Source: Plantago elongata
Lineage: Eukaryota; Streptophyta; Magnoliopsida; Lamiales; Plantaginaceae
DNA length: 64,000 bases
Reading direction: 5' to 3'
NCBI GenBank assembly: GCA_036897095.1
Contig: JAYMSP010000133.1
Coordinates: forward strand, 1-64,000
The notes beneath the pieces were generated by a model. The model was not told where the DNA came from. It did not search any database and saw only the letters and a program-made list of their open reading frames with translations. Below, piece after piece: positions 34,602 through 47,084 of this stretch; within the stretch, counting starts at the first letter, position 1, and every line of letters starts with the position of its first letter. The position numbers and the translations under genes were made by a program.

Positions 34602-36415
34602 ATGAACAAAGCTTCATTATTAACCAAACTATATATATTTGAGATTTTTTAAAATACATTTTGGAGCATGTTATGCTCAAGCCTAGGCTATAAGTCAACT
34701 AAGGAAACAAGAAAGAATGAGGGCAATTTACAATTCCACCCGGATGTATGACAAATTACGAATTAACCACACGCAACTTTCTTTTTCTTTTATATACACG
34801 TTTTATTATTCACTCGATCTCACTCATGTTATCTAAATGATGTAATCATATGAGCAAGGCGAATTTAAGAAGAATTGGGGTATTGATTTATTTGTAATTG
34901 AATGTGTTGGTGTGCGTTGTAAAATTTAAAAATAAAAAGGAAATAATAGATATTTTCTCCATATATTGGTTGGATATATTGTATTTCCTTTTTCTTTATT
35001 TTTCACCCTCTAATCAATTTGTCTTCCCGTTGGTACAAGTCGATATGATCAGATATCTTTCCTTCTCTTAAGATATCATACTTAAAAAACTAATCTAATT
35101 AATCTATTTAAAACGTGTCAAAAATTAAAATGTAAGTGTTACAATTTGAGATTTTTAACATGAAACACAAAACAGAGGAAACGAAAGTTGATTATTGATT
35201 TTTTCATATTTATTATTCTTTATTTAATTCAAAGTTTATAGGGTTAAGGGGTGTTTGGCAGTCATTATTTTAACACTTCAAGTTAAATTGGTCAATACAA
35301 ATTTTAAAATTTGGATTCAAATATAATTATTGCACTAAAAGGAATTAATCTGAGCTAGGCGTCCTTACGTACGGATGGTCTTTAGTTTAATTAATCAATC
35401 ATCACTAACAAATAGAATTAATATTAGTGGCCAGTACTGAAACTAAAACATAATAGAGCATTAGTTTGCACGATGAATGTCTCTCAATGCGAAATCCTAC
35501 GTATGTGTGAGTTTTAAAAGTCCCTTTAAACAATAAAATTAGAGGATCATATCTTCTTTATATTGTAACTTTTTTATAATTTTTTACGAATCTTTTAACC
35601 CTGATTCATTAAAATAAGTTAAGTAAAAATTAAATAATATAATATAAAAATTAAATAATAATTTATTTAATATCATATAAAATCTAAAGAATTTTTTTTA
35701 TAAACTAAATAATTTAATATAAAAATTAGATAATATAGATAATTCACAATTATATTACGCTGAAAATTTTATACAAGATCATTTACAAAATTAGATAATA
35801 TATTGTAGAAAGTAGATAATATATACTAAAAATTAGACACTTCAACACAATGCACGATATACATATATAATATAAAAAATTAGTTCATATTTATGAAAAT
35901 TTAAATATGTAATATACATATTTATATAAAATTTAGATAATATGTGTTATATATATTTGAATTTTTAAGATGTAGTTGGGGTTTTATAAGACTTTAGTAA
36001 TAATTGTGTACTTGGTGGCAGTGGAGTCATCCATCTCATTTTCCTAGTAAAGCTGAAACTCAACTGGATTGTTAAGGAAAATTACTTTTTACACTATAAA
36101 CAATTTCCCTCTTTTGTGTTTATAATTTAATCTTTTTTTGTCATTGAACATTAAAAACTTTTTAAAAATTTACGGTTACATAAAGATTGAATGGCGTTAA
36201 GAACCACCGTTAGTGAGGGTAAAATTGAAGAATTTTGATTCTCAGCCACGAAAGTAAGAGCAATGAATGGCGTTTAAAAAGCTCGTTTAATATTATTCTG
36301 GAGATCATAAATGTGCGTATTACAATTGCTCAAAATGCATGAAACTTCTAACATTTTGGATTCTAATTTCTAACAGCATTCAGCAGTATTTCTACAAGAG
36401 CTTATTTTTTGCAGC
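34602..36415. other. Very AT-rich spacer between GT90-B and GT90-C
   Basis: No gene. At about 35620-35960 short words such as AAAATTAGATAATAT and AATTTAATATAAAAATTA recur many times in degenerate form, giving a low-complexity tract; the rest is unremarkable. Confidence 0.55.
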
Positions 36416-38440
36416 TTAACTTTCTCCCCACATTACAGCCTGATTTGTCAGATTCTTTTTCCTCTCAAGGAACGCGCGAAGCGCATCAGGATCATCCTTA
36501 TGTAACACGCATGGAAGTGAATCAGCCGGGTTTTTCACCATCGAGTGTTTCATAAACCTCCTTTTCGCCCCTCTAACCGAGCAAACCAATGCTTCTGAGC
36601 ACATTTCAACAGCCTCCTTAGGCACTGCGGGCTTGTACTTCATGAGCTTCGCGTATTCATGCAACAAGTGGAACATGTAGTCGTAAACGTACTTCATTCT
36701 CAGATTCTCTTGAACCAATCTGCTCCCAGCCTTTCTAATCTTCTGTGCCTGGCAAAAATTAATATGCCAACATGTTATTTATCTGTGACAAGTTTAGCTA
36801 CTAAGCATCACGATTCTAGTGCTCGTGGAATTTTCTTGTTCGTTCATCACCTAACCTTGTCTGTGTATTTGTTTCCCCATTCAACTGCTAACTTGATTGA
36901 TCTGCACTGATCCTTGTCACTGATAGGCCAGTAATGAACTGTGGGCAGCAAACATCTGGTAAAGAAATCGTAGTAATGTGGATTTACAATCAAACTCAAC
37001 GAGTCGCATGCTAAGATGTACTTTTCGCTAACAGACCATGCAACACCTTCCGCGTAGATCTTGTATCTGCATCAAATGCATCAGAACATACAACACCATT
37101 TACAGACAGAGGAGGGTGTAATTCGATAAAATATGTAATGGATGCATGCCTATATGTGCATTGGCTAGCCAAATCAGAATGTTTGAATCCTTGTGTTTTC
37201 TCTTTGCCCCATTCCTGCACTCAAACATAATTTCATTTAGAAATGAATTGAATGTAGACTCATAGAGCAGTACTTCATACGTCTTAACAGTTTAACACAG
37301 CAAAAATTAACCATTTTTGTAGATCTGTAGCCTCTTAGAGAATTAGGGAAGCAGGTAATACCATTTGGAAGATCCGCGCTTTCCAATCTTCTCCATCAGA
37401 AACGTTGCATTTCACCAAGTCACGTCTTGTGATGCCTAACTTGATGTTTCCTTTCCAATAGGCATAAGGTTCCCTGTCACTCCACTTGATAATATTGTTA
37501 CCTTCTTTTAGTTCCTCCTTCAAGATTTCCCATGGCTTGATATTAACCTCCGGCCTGTCAAATTGGATGAAGAAACAGGCCATTATCATCAGAAACAAAA
37601 AGTCCAACAACCCTCAGATTGGTAACAGCTTAGATACAAAGTCCTACATTTCTCATCATTAACGTGGACCAAGTTCAGATAACATTTTTTCTAAAAAAAA
37701 ATTCGAAATTGCGAGAAGAGAAAATGTTTACCAACCCCAAAATGACCAATCAGGAAAAGGGATATCGTAAGTCATATCATCCCCACAGTAGTGAAACAAT
37801 GGAGGGATTAAACCGTTAGGTTTGTTATAGTCCCGCTTCCTGATCACCGGTTTGTCACCACACTCGAACACCAAATCCACATCCGGTATCCTCCCAGGGT
37901 ACAGCCTAATAAGCTGCAATATTCCCCAAACCGTGATAGCATCTCTTGTTTGAAACACTTGCTTGTATTTCTCTGTATATACTCTGCCATTCACAATGAC
38001 TATCCTCATGTGCGCAACTTCCTTGGCCTTTTCAACCGTTTGCCTTGTGATCCCGGTCACTTTCCAAGGCCTTAAATCCTCATGAATCCATTTGAAGTAC
38101 TCTGGGCATTGCTCAGGTGGTAAATTGACAATATTTTCAGTGGCAAATGAAATTTCAGAACAGTTTAGGGAACAATTGACTTCTGTCGGATATATATGAG
38201 GTGATTCTTGGAGGTGAAATTTCACTTGTGAGATTGATCCTGTGATTATCGACTGAACACACAGGCAAAATATTACTTTCGACGAAAAGATCAAGAACAA
38301 TGTAACTAAGAACTGTGAAGAAGAATAACGAGACTTACAATGTCAATCCATCGGATAACTGAGGCAATGATGATCAATATGATAAGATAGAATGCAAATG
38401 TTGTTTGCGTGCTTCTTATCCTTTGCCGATCTATCATCAT
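36416..38440 (-). CDS. GT90 glycosyltransferase, copy C, with one GC-AG intron
   Basis: Six exons (38339-38440, 37732-38252, 37362-37554, 37150-37214, 36856-37066, 36416-36748) give 474 aa. Membrane anchor at residues 13-29 (TTFAFYLIILIIIASVI). Domain words: CPEYFKWIHEDLRPWKVTGI, MRIVIVNGRVYTEKY, LIRLYPGRIPDVDLVFECGD, YDIPFPDWSFWGW, REPYAYWKGN, KIYAEGVAWSVSEKYILACD. The C-terminus is 26 residues longer than in A or B (LHKDDPDALRAFLERKKNLT). Intron 4 begins AG|GCATGC instead of GT; the exon length (65 nt) and phase match the GT introns of the other three copies, so a GC-AG intron is the simplest reading. The frame extends upstream to 38539, but those residues lack family support. Confidence 0.88.
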
Positions 38441-38934
38441 TGGTGATCGTCGACGAAGGTTTTTCTTATTATGAAACCTGTAACAGTTACTGCATGAAAA
38501 TGATTCTGTTTCATTCCAAAGACAAACCAGCTCAAGCACCTGATAAGCTAAGATCTGATCTGCTCAGTTTCCTACGTTTCGAATTGTTCTTGATTCAGTA
38601 ACCTGTATATACACACACTACATTATAGATTTATTACAAATCAGTGAGTTGACCTTCCACAAAAAGAGGAGAATTCTGGGGACCAGGAATAGATCTTGTT
38701 CAATTTTCTGTACTTTTAGGACTATAAATAATATAGTTGGACGAATCTAAATTTAGCATATGATATAAGAATAATAGTGTATTGCATTTTCTTCTGCCTA
38801 TTACAAATGTTCAGTCTTCAGTGTACCTCAACTTCATTTGTAGCCTTAACCTTTCCATCAATAACAGCATCTAGCATGATCCGTTTTATTTGGAGGCGCT
38901 GTGCATCAAACTGAACCACTGCTCCAAATTCTGT
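38441..38934. other. Spacer upstream of GT90-C
   Basis: GT90-C promoter. No gene in the remainder. Confidence 0.45.
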
Positions 38935-38996
38935 TTGCAGAGGACGCTACTGAATTCGTACAAAGCTCCACTACAATGGAGAAATGGCTGGTTTAA
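38935..38996 (-). pseudogene. Remnant of a fifth GT90 gene (piece of last exon)
   Basis: On the plus strand, TACAAAGCTCCACTACAATG followed by GAGAAATGGCTGGTTT parallels the last exon of copy D (CACAAAGCTCCACTGCATTC, GGGGGAATAGTTGGTTT), with further weaker matches to its left. Only about 60 bp are left, and PPR-derived sequence follows directly. Confidence 0.55.
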
Positions 38997-39420
38997 TTAG
39001 GCATTGAATGCTTCCCTTGCTTTCTCCATCTCTCCGGTGCAGACAATATACTTCGGTTAATGCACTATATACATCGATGACTGGAGCAACATTTCTCCGC
39101 ATCACAACTGGCAACACAGGCCTGGCTTCCATCCTTACAACAAACATGTATTAATATGCTATAAGTAAACATGCTGGGAAGTACTACACGAGAGATCATC
39201 TTGTTTAATACCAAGCTTTTGCTTCCTACCAAGTTCCATCTACTCAATCACATAAGCCTTGTAGTATAGAATTATAAGTGACAAGATTCGGCATAATACG
39301 CATGCCATCCCATCTTGGGGACTAGGTTCAGTTGCAGAGCATTATAAACCATTCTATCTTTGAAGAAACTATCAACAATTGGACTACAACACTGGAATAG
39401 ATGGCATTAAACTCCGTTTA
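38997..39420 (-). pseudogene. PPR pseudogene fragment
   Basis: The sequence follows the PPR gene at 1-320 block by block: ACATTTCTCCGCATCACAAC for ACATTTCTTATCATCATAAC, AAGTACTACACGAGAGATCA for AAGTACTCCACGAGAGATCA, AATCACATAAGCCTTG, GTGACAAGATTCGGC, and ATCAACAATTGGACTA at the right end. Small deletions break every frame. About two and a half repeats survive. Confidence 0.8.
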
Positions 39421-39546
39421 AAATAATTTACTGATTTCTTTGGACAAGTTGATACATAATGTTATGACTCCAAGACATTTAAAACAAACTGTTCCGGTTA
39501 AGAGAGTTACAACAGTAGGTAGGAACATACTCATGAAATGGAAATC

Positions 39547-42500
39547 CTACTGCATTATGTTCTGTTTATTCCAATACTTAGCCTCCAATGCCTCAACTCC
39601 TTTTTCAGCATTCACCTTTGCATCCATAAAAGCCTTGAGTTCATCATCGTTATAAGGTGAAGGCATTTCACATGGTCCTGAACTACTAGGAGACAGTTCC
39701 AGAGATTCTTCCATGAACTGCTTCCAAATCCCGTGTGAAGAACACGCCAATGATTCCGCACAAAGCTCCACTGCATTCGGGGGAATAGTTGGTTTGTACT
39801 TCAAGAGCTTTGCATATTCAGTTAACAAGTGGAACATGTAGTCGTACACGTATTCTATCTTCAAGTCCTTGTGGATGAACCGGCTACCAGCTTTTCCAAT
39901 TGCCTTTGCCTGTAACCATGGGATCAGAACAACTTTTTAGAACCTACAATAAATTTATAAGCACTCGTTTTCATGTCTATTACTGGTACTAGGCTACAAA
40001 GCAAACTTAGATGTCTCCGAATTGAAATAGAGTCTATCTTAGGATGAAGATGTTACCTTTTCAGTATGATTATTTCCCCATTCAACGGCGAATTTAAGGG
40101 ACTTGCATTTGTCATTGTCCCTGACAGGCCAATAGTGGTGCTGGGGGATCATGCTTCTTATGAAGAAGTCATGCCAACGCAGAGACATTAACAAGGTCGG
40201 AGAGTTACATGCTAAAATATATTTCTCGCTCACTGACCATGCCCACCCTTCTATGTATATCTTGTACCTGAAAACTGAATTCGCATAAGCAATCAAAATG
40301 TAGTATATAATGAGAAACACAACATTAGAAGACATCAACCTATGAGTGCATTGGTCTCCAAGGTTTGATTGCTTAAATCCTTTCTGAGACTCTGCTATCC
40401 AATCCTGCAACAGATATCGTACGAACTCCTTAAGCGATAAGAAACTGAAACTGACGTAAAAGGTTGAATTATAAGAAACCTTAAACATAACATTTCAAGA
40501 TTTGTTGTGTCATTAAGTGCCAGTATTCTGCTACATGTGGTAATACAATCTTACTTGAATATAGAGGCGGGCATTCCAGTCGTTTTGATCAGTGACATTG
40601 CACTTCATAAGTTCGGCCCTCCAAGGACAAACATACGGGTTTCCTTTCCAGTAAGCGTAGGGCACTCTATCCTCCCATTTGGTCTTCTTGTTCCCTTCAC
40701 TTATGTCTTTCAACACACTTCTCCATGGCCTTATGTTTGTTTCCGCCCTGTACAGCAAAGAATCATACATTTAAGGGCGTGGTTGAAAAGCCAGTTTTCA
40801 CTACATTTAGGAAAATGGTATCTGACAGAATTTATCTCATCAAAATATCAAACTTGTAGGGAGGTGTGAATATATTCATTTGTGTTGAACGCCAGAGCAA
40901 TTTTTTCATATGAGGGTTCTTCACAGAACAATTACCAGCCCCAAAAGGACCAATCAGGAAACACAATATCCAAGCTCTTCGAATCCGAGCAGTAACGGAA
41001 CACGGGTGGCGGAGGATCCGACCCCACCCGTCCATACGGCTTCGCATCTACAACAGGCCTGTCATCGCAATCGAACATCAGCTCCAAATCGGGCAATTTC
41101 CCAGGGTACCACCTAGCCAGCTGTACAATGCCCCAAATTGTGAACGATGCTCGTGTCTGAATCGACTCCCGGAACTTCTCCACATAAACTTTTCCATCCA
41201 AAATTATTAACTTGAAATGCGCTGTTCCTCTTGCTTTTTCGACTGTTTCTTGTTGGATTCCGGTTTGCTTCCACGGTTTCAGGTCTTCATGGATCCATCG
41301 GAAGTATTCAGGACAGGTAGATTCGGGTGTGGGAGGGATATTTGATGTTTTAGGGTAGATTTTGGGACAGGTTTTGGTTTGGTTCCATGCCATGCAGTTA
41401 AGAGGGAACGTAGGGGTATGTATGGTTTTCTGGGTCGAATTTTGGAGGGCGTTTTGGGGTGAAAATCCTATGTAAATCTTTTTTGCCTGCAAGAGTTCCA
41501 AATAAGATGGTAAAATGTCTAATAAACACGGCTCATAGCCCCTTTCCTAAAATAACAAAAAATATTACAACTACGTTATTTTCAACTAAAAATTTATTCA
41601 AACTCATCTTCAAATTAGTTATATTTTATATTACACTTTAATTTAATTTAGTTCAGTTTATTTCTTAAAAATTATATTTAAAAATAACATAACCTATTTA
41701 ACTTCATGAGGGGTAATATTGTGTGGTCAATAATATACTACCTTCATTTTCTTTTATTATTTTTCTGCCTTACTATTTTAAGGTGAATTATGAATTGCTG
41801 TTAAAATATATACAAATTTAATTTTTAATAAAAGTGTATTATGAAATATTATTAGCTTAAATTTTTTCCTATAGTGTTATTAAATTTCTTATTGTAATAC
41901 TTTTAGAAGATATAAAGTGAGTCATAATAACTACCTACAATTAGCAATCAAGGACACATGACTAATACAATAGTACTACTATTTATACTTCGTTGCAAAC
42001 ACGACACAGTGAATCAAGGAGAATTTAATGCGATGTAGTTGATTATGGTGATGTGATTAATTACTTAATTAACTATTCTCAACAATAGTCAAACTATTAC
42101 TTGAATATTGTAAAACCAGAGTTCATGATCGACACTCAGTTCTAGATTCACAATGTATTGAAGTACGAATAACTTAAAATTTCACTGTACAGTTAAATGT
42201 ATTTGGGGATAACTAAACAAATCTGTCTAAGTATAAAATTGAGTTATTATCAAAATTGTGCCAGGCCAACAAAATTGTGATTGTGACCGCGGGTGAGATA
42301 GTGAAGTAGTGAAAAAAATTCCAAAAATGTGTCACGGGTGCTCAAAAGCGAGCTTCCAAGGCGCTATCGCGAAGCTATTAACAATAATGGTTATTACTTA
42401 TTAACAAGCACGTAATCCTTCCTACCAGATTTCACAAATTACCAAACCCCTTGATTCTTCTTTTCTCTACTAAAATTGATGTGTAATATTAATTCACATG

Positions 42501-42867
42501 TATTTACTTAAAAAGCAATGTGATATCTTCAAGTATGAAATCATCTATCTAAATCACATGAACATACAACTGCTATACACACCAAACACTCCATACATCA
42601 CATATGTGACATGAGTCATATGACGATATACCATTTTTTATTTTTTTTACGTAAACTAGCTAAAGAGATCTTGTGAGAACTTACTAGGTCAGTCCGTCCG
42701 GTGAAAAACAGCAAGGACACAAAAACGATGCAGAAGATGAAGAAAACAAGGAATGGCCATGTTAGCTTAGCTCTCTTGTTGAATGACTTGGAATTCGATT
42801 TCGAAAATGCAGGCCTCAGCCAAAACTCCTTCATCAACTTCTCATGATGCTGTGGACTTTTCACCAT
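39547..42867 (-). CDS. GT90 glycosyltransferase, copy D (longest)
   Basis: Six exons (42685-42867, 40936-41486, 40555-40747, 40340-40404, 40057-40267, 39547-39909) give 521 aa. The cytosolic N-terminus is long, with a strong anchor at residues 36-55 (TWPFLVFFIFCIVFVSLLFF). The stem has many Asn/Thr/Pro. Domain words: CPEYFRWIHEDLKPWKQTGI, FKLIILDGKVYVEKF, LARWYPGKLPDLELMFDCDD, LDIVFPDWSFWGW, RVPYAYWKGN, EGWAWSVSEKYILACNSPTL and HYWPV. A 36-residue Lys/Glu-rich tail follows the last conserved Cys. Intron 1 is 1.2 kb and contains a MITE. It is the most divergent copy and may represent the older lineage. Confidence 0.92.
41575..41689 (+). mobile_element. Dispersed MITE family 1, best copy, in GT90-D intron 1
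   Basis: Starts GTTATTTTCAACTAAAAATT and ends ATATTTAAAAATAAC, an imperfect inverted pair. Core TTAGTTATATTTTATATTAC then ACTTTAATTTAATTTAGTTC. Relatives at 2285, 22666, about 57595 and perhaps 10700. Confidence 0.65.
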
Positions 42868-44491
42868 GCTTGCTCTCCTTCAAAATATTTTGTTCCTGAC
42901 AACAAAAATGACTAAAATTTATGTGTATGGTTTGCTTACACCAAAAAAATGTGATGTTTGTTTACATGGAAGGTGTAGAGTGTGACTACAAATGAGAGAA
43001 TCAAGACTTGCTTATATACATGAAGTGATTTGAGGACTGTGGAAATAAAAAACAATTAATGAAAAACTAATAATTATATCATTGGTGTTATTTAGAATAT
43101 GTAATCTTGTAAGGCAGTATTTGGATAATGACATACTCAATTTGAATTTATTTACCAACATCAGCAGATTTCCAGTATCGTGGTTTGCATCCTTAATTAG
43201 AGTTAATTGTTTTTTACGCTTAAGGAATGCATTGATACACTTAATTGTCTTTGGACGTATTCACATTAAACTACCATTTAGGTGTTAACTACGCAAGTAT
43301 CTGCCAAGAGAAAGAATTATTTATTACTACTAATACGTGGTTGAAACTTGAAACGTATTAACTAGAAAAGGTAAAAATTGAACTGACTCTTTTGAAACTG
43401 ATAGAGCATATATTTGGCAACTTGGTATTCGACAACACAATTTCAGTTAAATTGTTTTATAAAAAACTCAATTTTAATCAAATTATCTAATCGGACAAGA
43501 TATTTAATTTAATATGATTTTTAAATTTTATAAGAATCGTAAAATTAAACTAAAAGAAGACATTAAAATTAACTCAAAAAATTAATGAAAAAAAATATGA
43601 CTCTCAACTTGAATTGTAATTTTAAAATTACTAAATTAAAATAAACCTTAAAGAAAAATAAATTCTATCAAAATTTTAGGGACTGAAATTTGGACCAATT
43701 CGTTGTAATTCGTCTTAATTCGGTCAAAATTGACGGGTCGTTGATTCCGATAACAGAATAGTAAAATTGAACAGGAAGTTAACGAAAGGTATAAAAACTT
43801 TACCGAGCCAAATTAAGGTACCAAAACGTAAAATGGTACAACTTCAAGTACCATCTATAGAATTTTTCCCTCTTAATTTGTTTTGAAAATAAACGCATCC
43901 TTTTTAAGACTCCTTCAAATTTGCTACAAACTATTTAGAATAGTCAATTAGCATATAACTAGTTTTATTGAACAGTGCATATTTAAAATAACATATAATT
44001 TTTTTAACAAGTAATTACCCGATAAATTACCGTCTAAATGTACATTAAACAGTTTTATTTTAACTAAATGGTTATCCACAAATTTAGTGTAATCTGGTCT
44101 CCAGAAAACTAATCTAGAAAAACCTACCTATATTGTCAATAGAAAAGTTATTTCATTAATAAAACGTTTATATTGTTAAAATTGCTATGTTTTCATATAC
44201 ATAAGAAGTAAGTATATTATTTTATTAACAGGATATTTATTTACCTTTTTCCAGCATAAGTAGTAGCAGTAGTATATACTTTACCTTTTTCCAGCAGGGA
44301 AGTAACACCTACAGATATTCACATGTTGCAGCAGAAATACTTATATAAAAAGACTAGCAAAACAAGTGAGAGGCAAGCAAGTAAAGAGTGTGAAACTGGG
44401 AATTAAAATGTGAAATTACAGCCCTATTTGCATCATTTCAGGTCATGCAAAGTGCTTAACAAACAAGCAATTAATCTCCACTTATCAACTA
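42868..44491. other. AT-rich spacer upstream of GT90-D
   Basis: GT90-D promoter, then AT-rich DNA. A GGGACTGAAATTTGGACC stretch near 43680-43850 looks like the end of an old MITE, but no partner end is clear. No gene. Confidence 0.45.
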
Positions 44492-44615
44492 CTCCCTCCG
44501 TCCGTCTCAAATCAAATGTTGACATTTAATTTTTAACACGAAGATTAATGTATAAAGTAATAGTATACTTAAATTCAAATGGCACAAAAGTCTAGCAAGT
44601 ACTTGATTCACGGTA
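44492..44615. mobile_element. Stowaway-like MITE, left end only
   Basis: TA then CTCCCTCCGTCCGTCTC at 44490 is a typical plant Stowaway left end, followed by AAATCAAATGTTGACATTT. A matching GGAGGGAG right end is missing; the right boundary given is approximate. Confidence 0.55.
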
Positions 44616-45049
44616 TATAAATCAACAGAGTATGGATGGGCATGTTGATGAGTTGAAAAACTTACTGTGCCCTTTCCTGGATCGAAAGGCTCTTGGATGA
44701 AATAATAAATTGTTATACCTTGTTGGGATCCCCGTTACTATCTCGTGCATATACCCAATATAAATGTCAAGTTGTGCTTCTTCAACAACATTATCAGGAA
44801 CGAATGTAGGAAGAACATCTGGTGATTGTACACCATTATCCTCAAACATGTCTGGAGTCTGTATGCCCTGCTAGTCGTGCCTGTTTGACATGCGACTAAA
44901 CAGAATGAAAAAAAAAGACCTGATTGACTGGGAATCCAAATGCTTTGCTTCGCAGCTCCTTTGTGTCAAGCCGGCATCAAAGAAGCAAAATGCATAAATG
45001 AGTACCTCACTTTGGTAACTACACAAGCTTCAGAATAAATCACAATCAG
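44616..45049 (-). other. Unrecognised gene-like piece
   Basis: The minus frame at 44622-44849 reads SPDVLPTFVPDNVVEEAQLD, IYIGYMHEIVTGIPTR, more protein-like than its AT-rich surroundings. A second piece near 44930 reads ELRSKAFGFPVNQ. They could be exons of a broken gene. I do not recognise the family. Confidence 0.3.
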
Positions 45050-46510
45050 ACTAATTTTGATTTTTGTAAATCAAGGCTAGACTAAAATCCTTCTGAAGCA
45101 TAAATGTAGCCAAGATATCTTTTGGAGTAACATTCTTTATCATATCTTGAAGAATCCCATCCCCATTCCACAGCATAATTTAATTTGCCGATGATCAAGC
45201 GACCACTGTCAGGAGGACAACCTTTGGCAAGAACATTGTATGTAACACTGTCAGGAGGACAACCGTATTTTTCCATTTCCATAAATATATAGTTTTTGCC
45301 TCATCTGTAAACCCTTCTTGACAATGCACCGATTTGCATTGTTAACATCTTTAACATCAGCTTGAAAACCTTATGAAGGAAGTGAGTGAAAGAGATCCAT
45401 TGCAACTTCATGCTTTCCATCTTTAAACAATCCATGAATAAGAGCATTATATGATGATGTGCCTGGATTAACACCATCGTCTTCCATCTCACTTAGAATT
45501 TAGAAACATAAAATGCTTCATCAAACTTCTTATATTCCTACATAATCCATCGATCAAGCTAGTGCACGTCCTCACATCAAGAGTTACATGATGTGCTTGC
45601 AAGTCCATGTAACACTGTGCGATAGCTAACAGTATCGTGTTGTAATCCCACGTGAGGAACTTCACAGAAAAGTTTCCAAGCTTCACCAACATTACACTTT
45701 TTGCAGTATCTGTCCATCAAACTATTATACATCAGGTCTAAGACCAGATTCAAAACCAGATTAAATATTTTCCTTGCTCTCTCCATCTCTCCTAGCACAA
45801 GCACACACAATATCCATCAATTAATGCATTATAATGTCGGGAGCAACACTTCTTTGCATCATAACTGCCAACATTTTTGCAAAAAGCATCTATAATACGC
45901 CAAAGGTAAAAAAGGTTAAGTATGCCACGAGCGAACATCTCCTCCATGAACTATTTCACTTCCTTCCATCGTTCGAAATCACATAAGCATGTATGATAGA
46001 ACTATAAGTAACAACCTTCGGGGTAATGCCCTTGCCAGCCATCTTGGAATACGGTTGGAGAGCATCATCAACCATTCCGACTTTGCACAGACCATGGATC
46101 ACAGTGTTAAATGTAACTTCACTAGGTTCACACAGATTCTCCCTCAACAACCTATTAAACAATAACAGAGCATCGGCTTCCAAGAAGAGCCCTTTAATAA
46201 GAGTGCTGAAGCTGGCGACATTTGGTATGAAACCCAACTTAAGAAACATGCCCAGAACAGCAGAACAAACATCCACTTGATTGAGAAGGCAGTAGCAGTT
46301 AATGACAATGATCATTCAAAGGGACACCACTACAGTGACGCATTTTGTCGAACATGTGGATAGCAAGAGAATAGTTTTGCATTTTGACAACAAAATTCAA
46401 CAATTTGTTAAATTCAATAACAGAATGAAGAGGTCGCATCCTAATTCCGGAGCCATCAAACAAGGAAATAGCATCATGGACGGTTTTTACTCAACTGAAA
46501 TCGACATTGT
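45050..46510 (-). pseudogene. PPR pseudogene, large
   Basis: The minus strand carries PPR repeats in several frames. Best part, 45956-46315: FIPNVASFSTLIKGLFLEAD, CEPSEVTFNTVIHGLCKVG and ITPKVVTYSSIIHAYVIS, closely parallel to the PPR gene at the left edge. Farther on, RTCTSLIDGLCRN, MYNSLMDRYCKKCNVGEAWK and CPPDSVTYNVLAKGCPPDS lie in separate frames. At least four frame breaks occur and the start is lost. It keeps more of the C-terminal repeats than are visible for the gene at 1-1015. Confidence 0.88.
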
Positions 46511-47084
46511 ATTAAGGTGGCCTGTATGTGTTTGTTGTGACTAGGCTACATATAGAGGTTCGCCGAAGCACCCATCCACACTCCCTCTGGCCTCAGACTT
46601 CTTGAAGCTACATTGATTGGGTTGCAGAAGGATGATCAATGAAGATGGCTGGAATACAACAAAAACTCTATAGATATAGGTTTCCACCCATCTCTTGAAT
46701 CCAATATCTAAATCCAGTGGCAAAACGCAGAACATGATCTTATCATATATGTATCAGAGAATGAATCAGAACATGAACTTCATAGAGCATAATTATAGGC
46801 ACATGTATATAATTTAATCATGAATTCTAAACCTAACATTTAACTAGATGAATTCAATTATACATAACCATTTCTAATCAACGAGTGGCAAAAAAAGGAT
46901 AGGAGAAAATACTTAAATTATGATATTACCTTTCAGGATTGAAATTTCCGGGGAGACAATTATGTCAAATGTTGTGTTACTGATTTCTACTGAGCTACAG
47001 TTAACAGTTAGAGCCAATTAATAGATATGCCACATCTTGTTGGTTTTTGAACTCCACAAGCACATACAACCAGCTAAGTTCTGG
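46511..47084. other. Spacer and TAD1 3' UTR
   Basis: No supported gene. The part nearest 47084 is the 3' UTR of TAD1. Confidence 0.5.

Noticed and set aside
35620-35960. Satellite or origin-like AT tract
   Set aside because: The recurring AAATTAGATAATAT words have no steady period; simple AT drift explains them.
38441-38539. Upstream extension of GT90-C
   Set aside because: The residues have no match in the other three copies, and the Met-Met start at 38440 fits the anchor exon.
43680-43860. Old MITE with GGGACTGAAATTTGGACC end
   Set aside because: No matching second end or target duplication could be found by eye.
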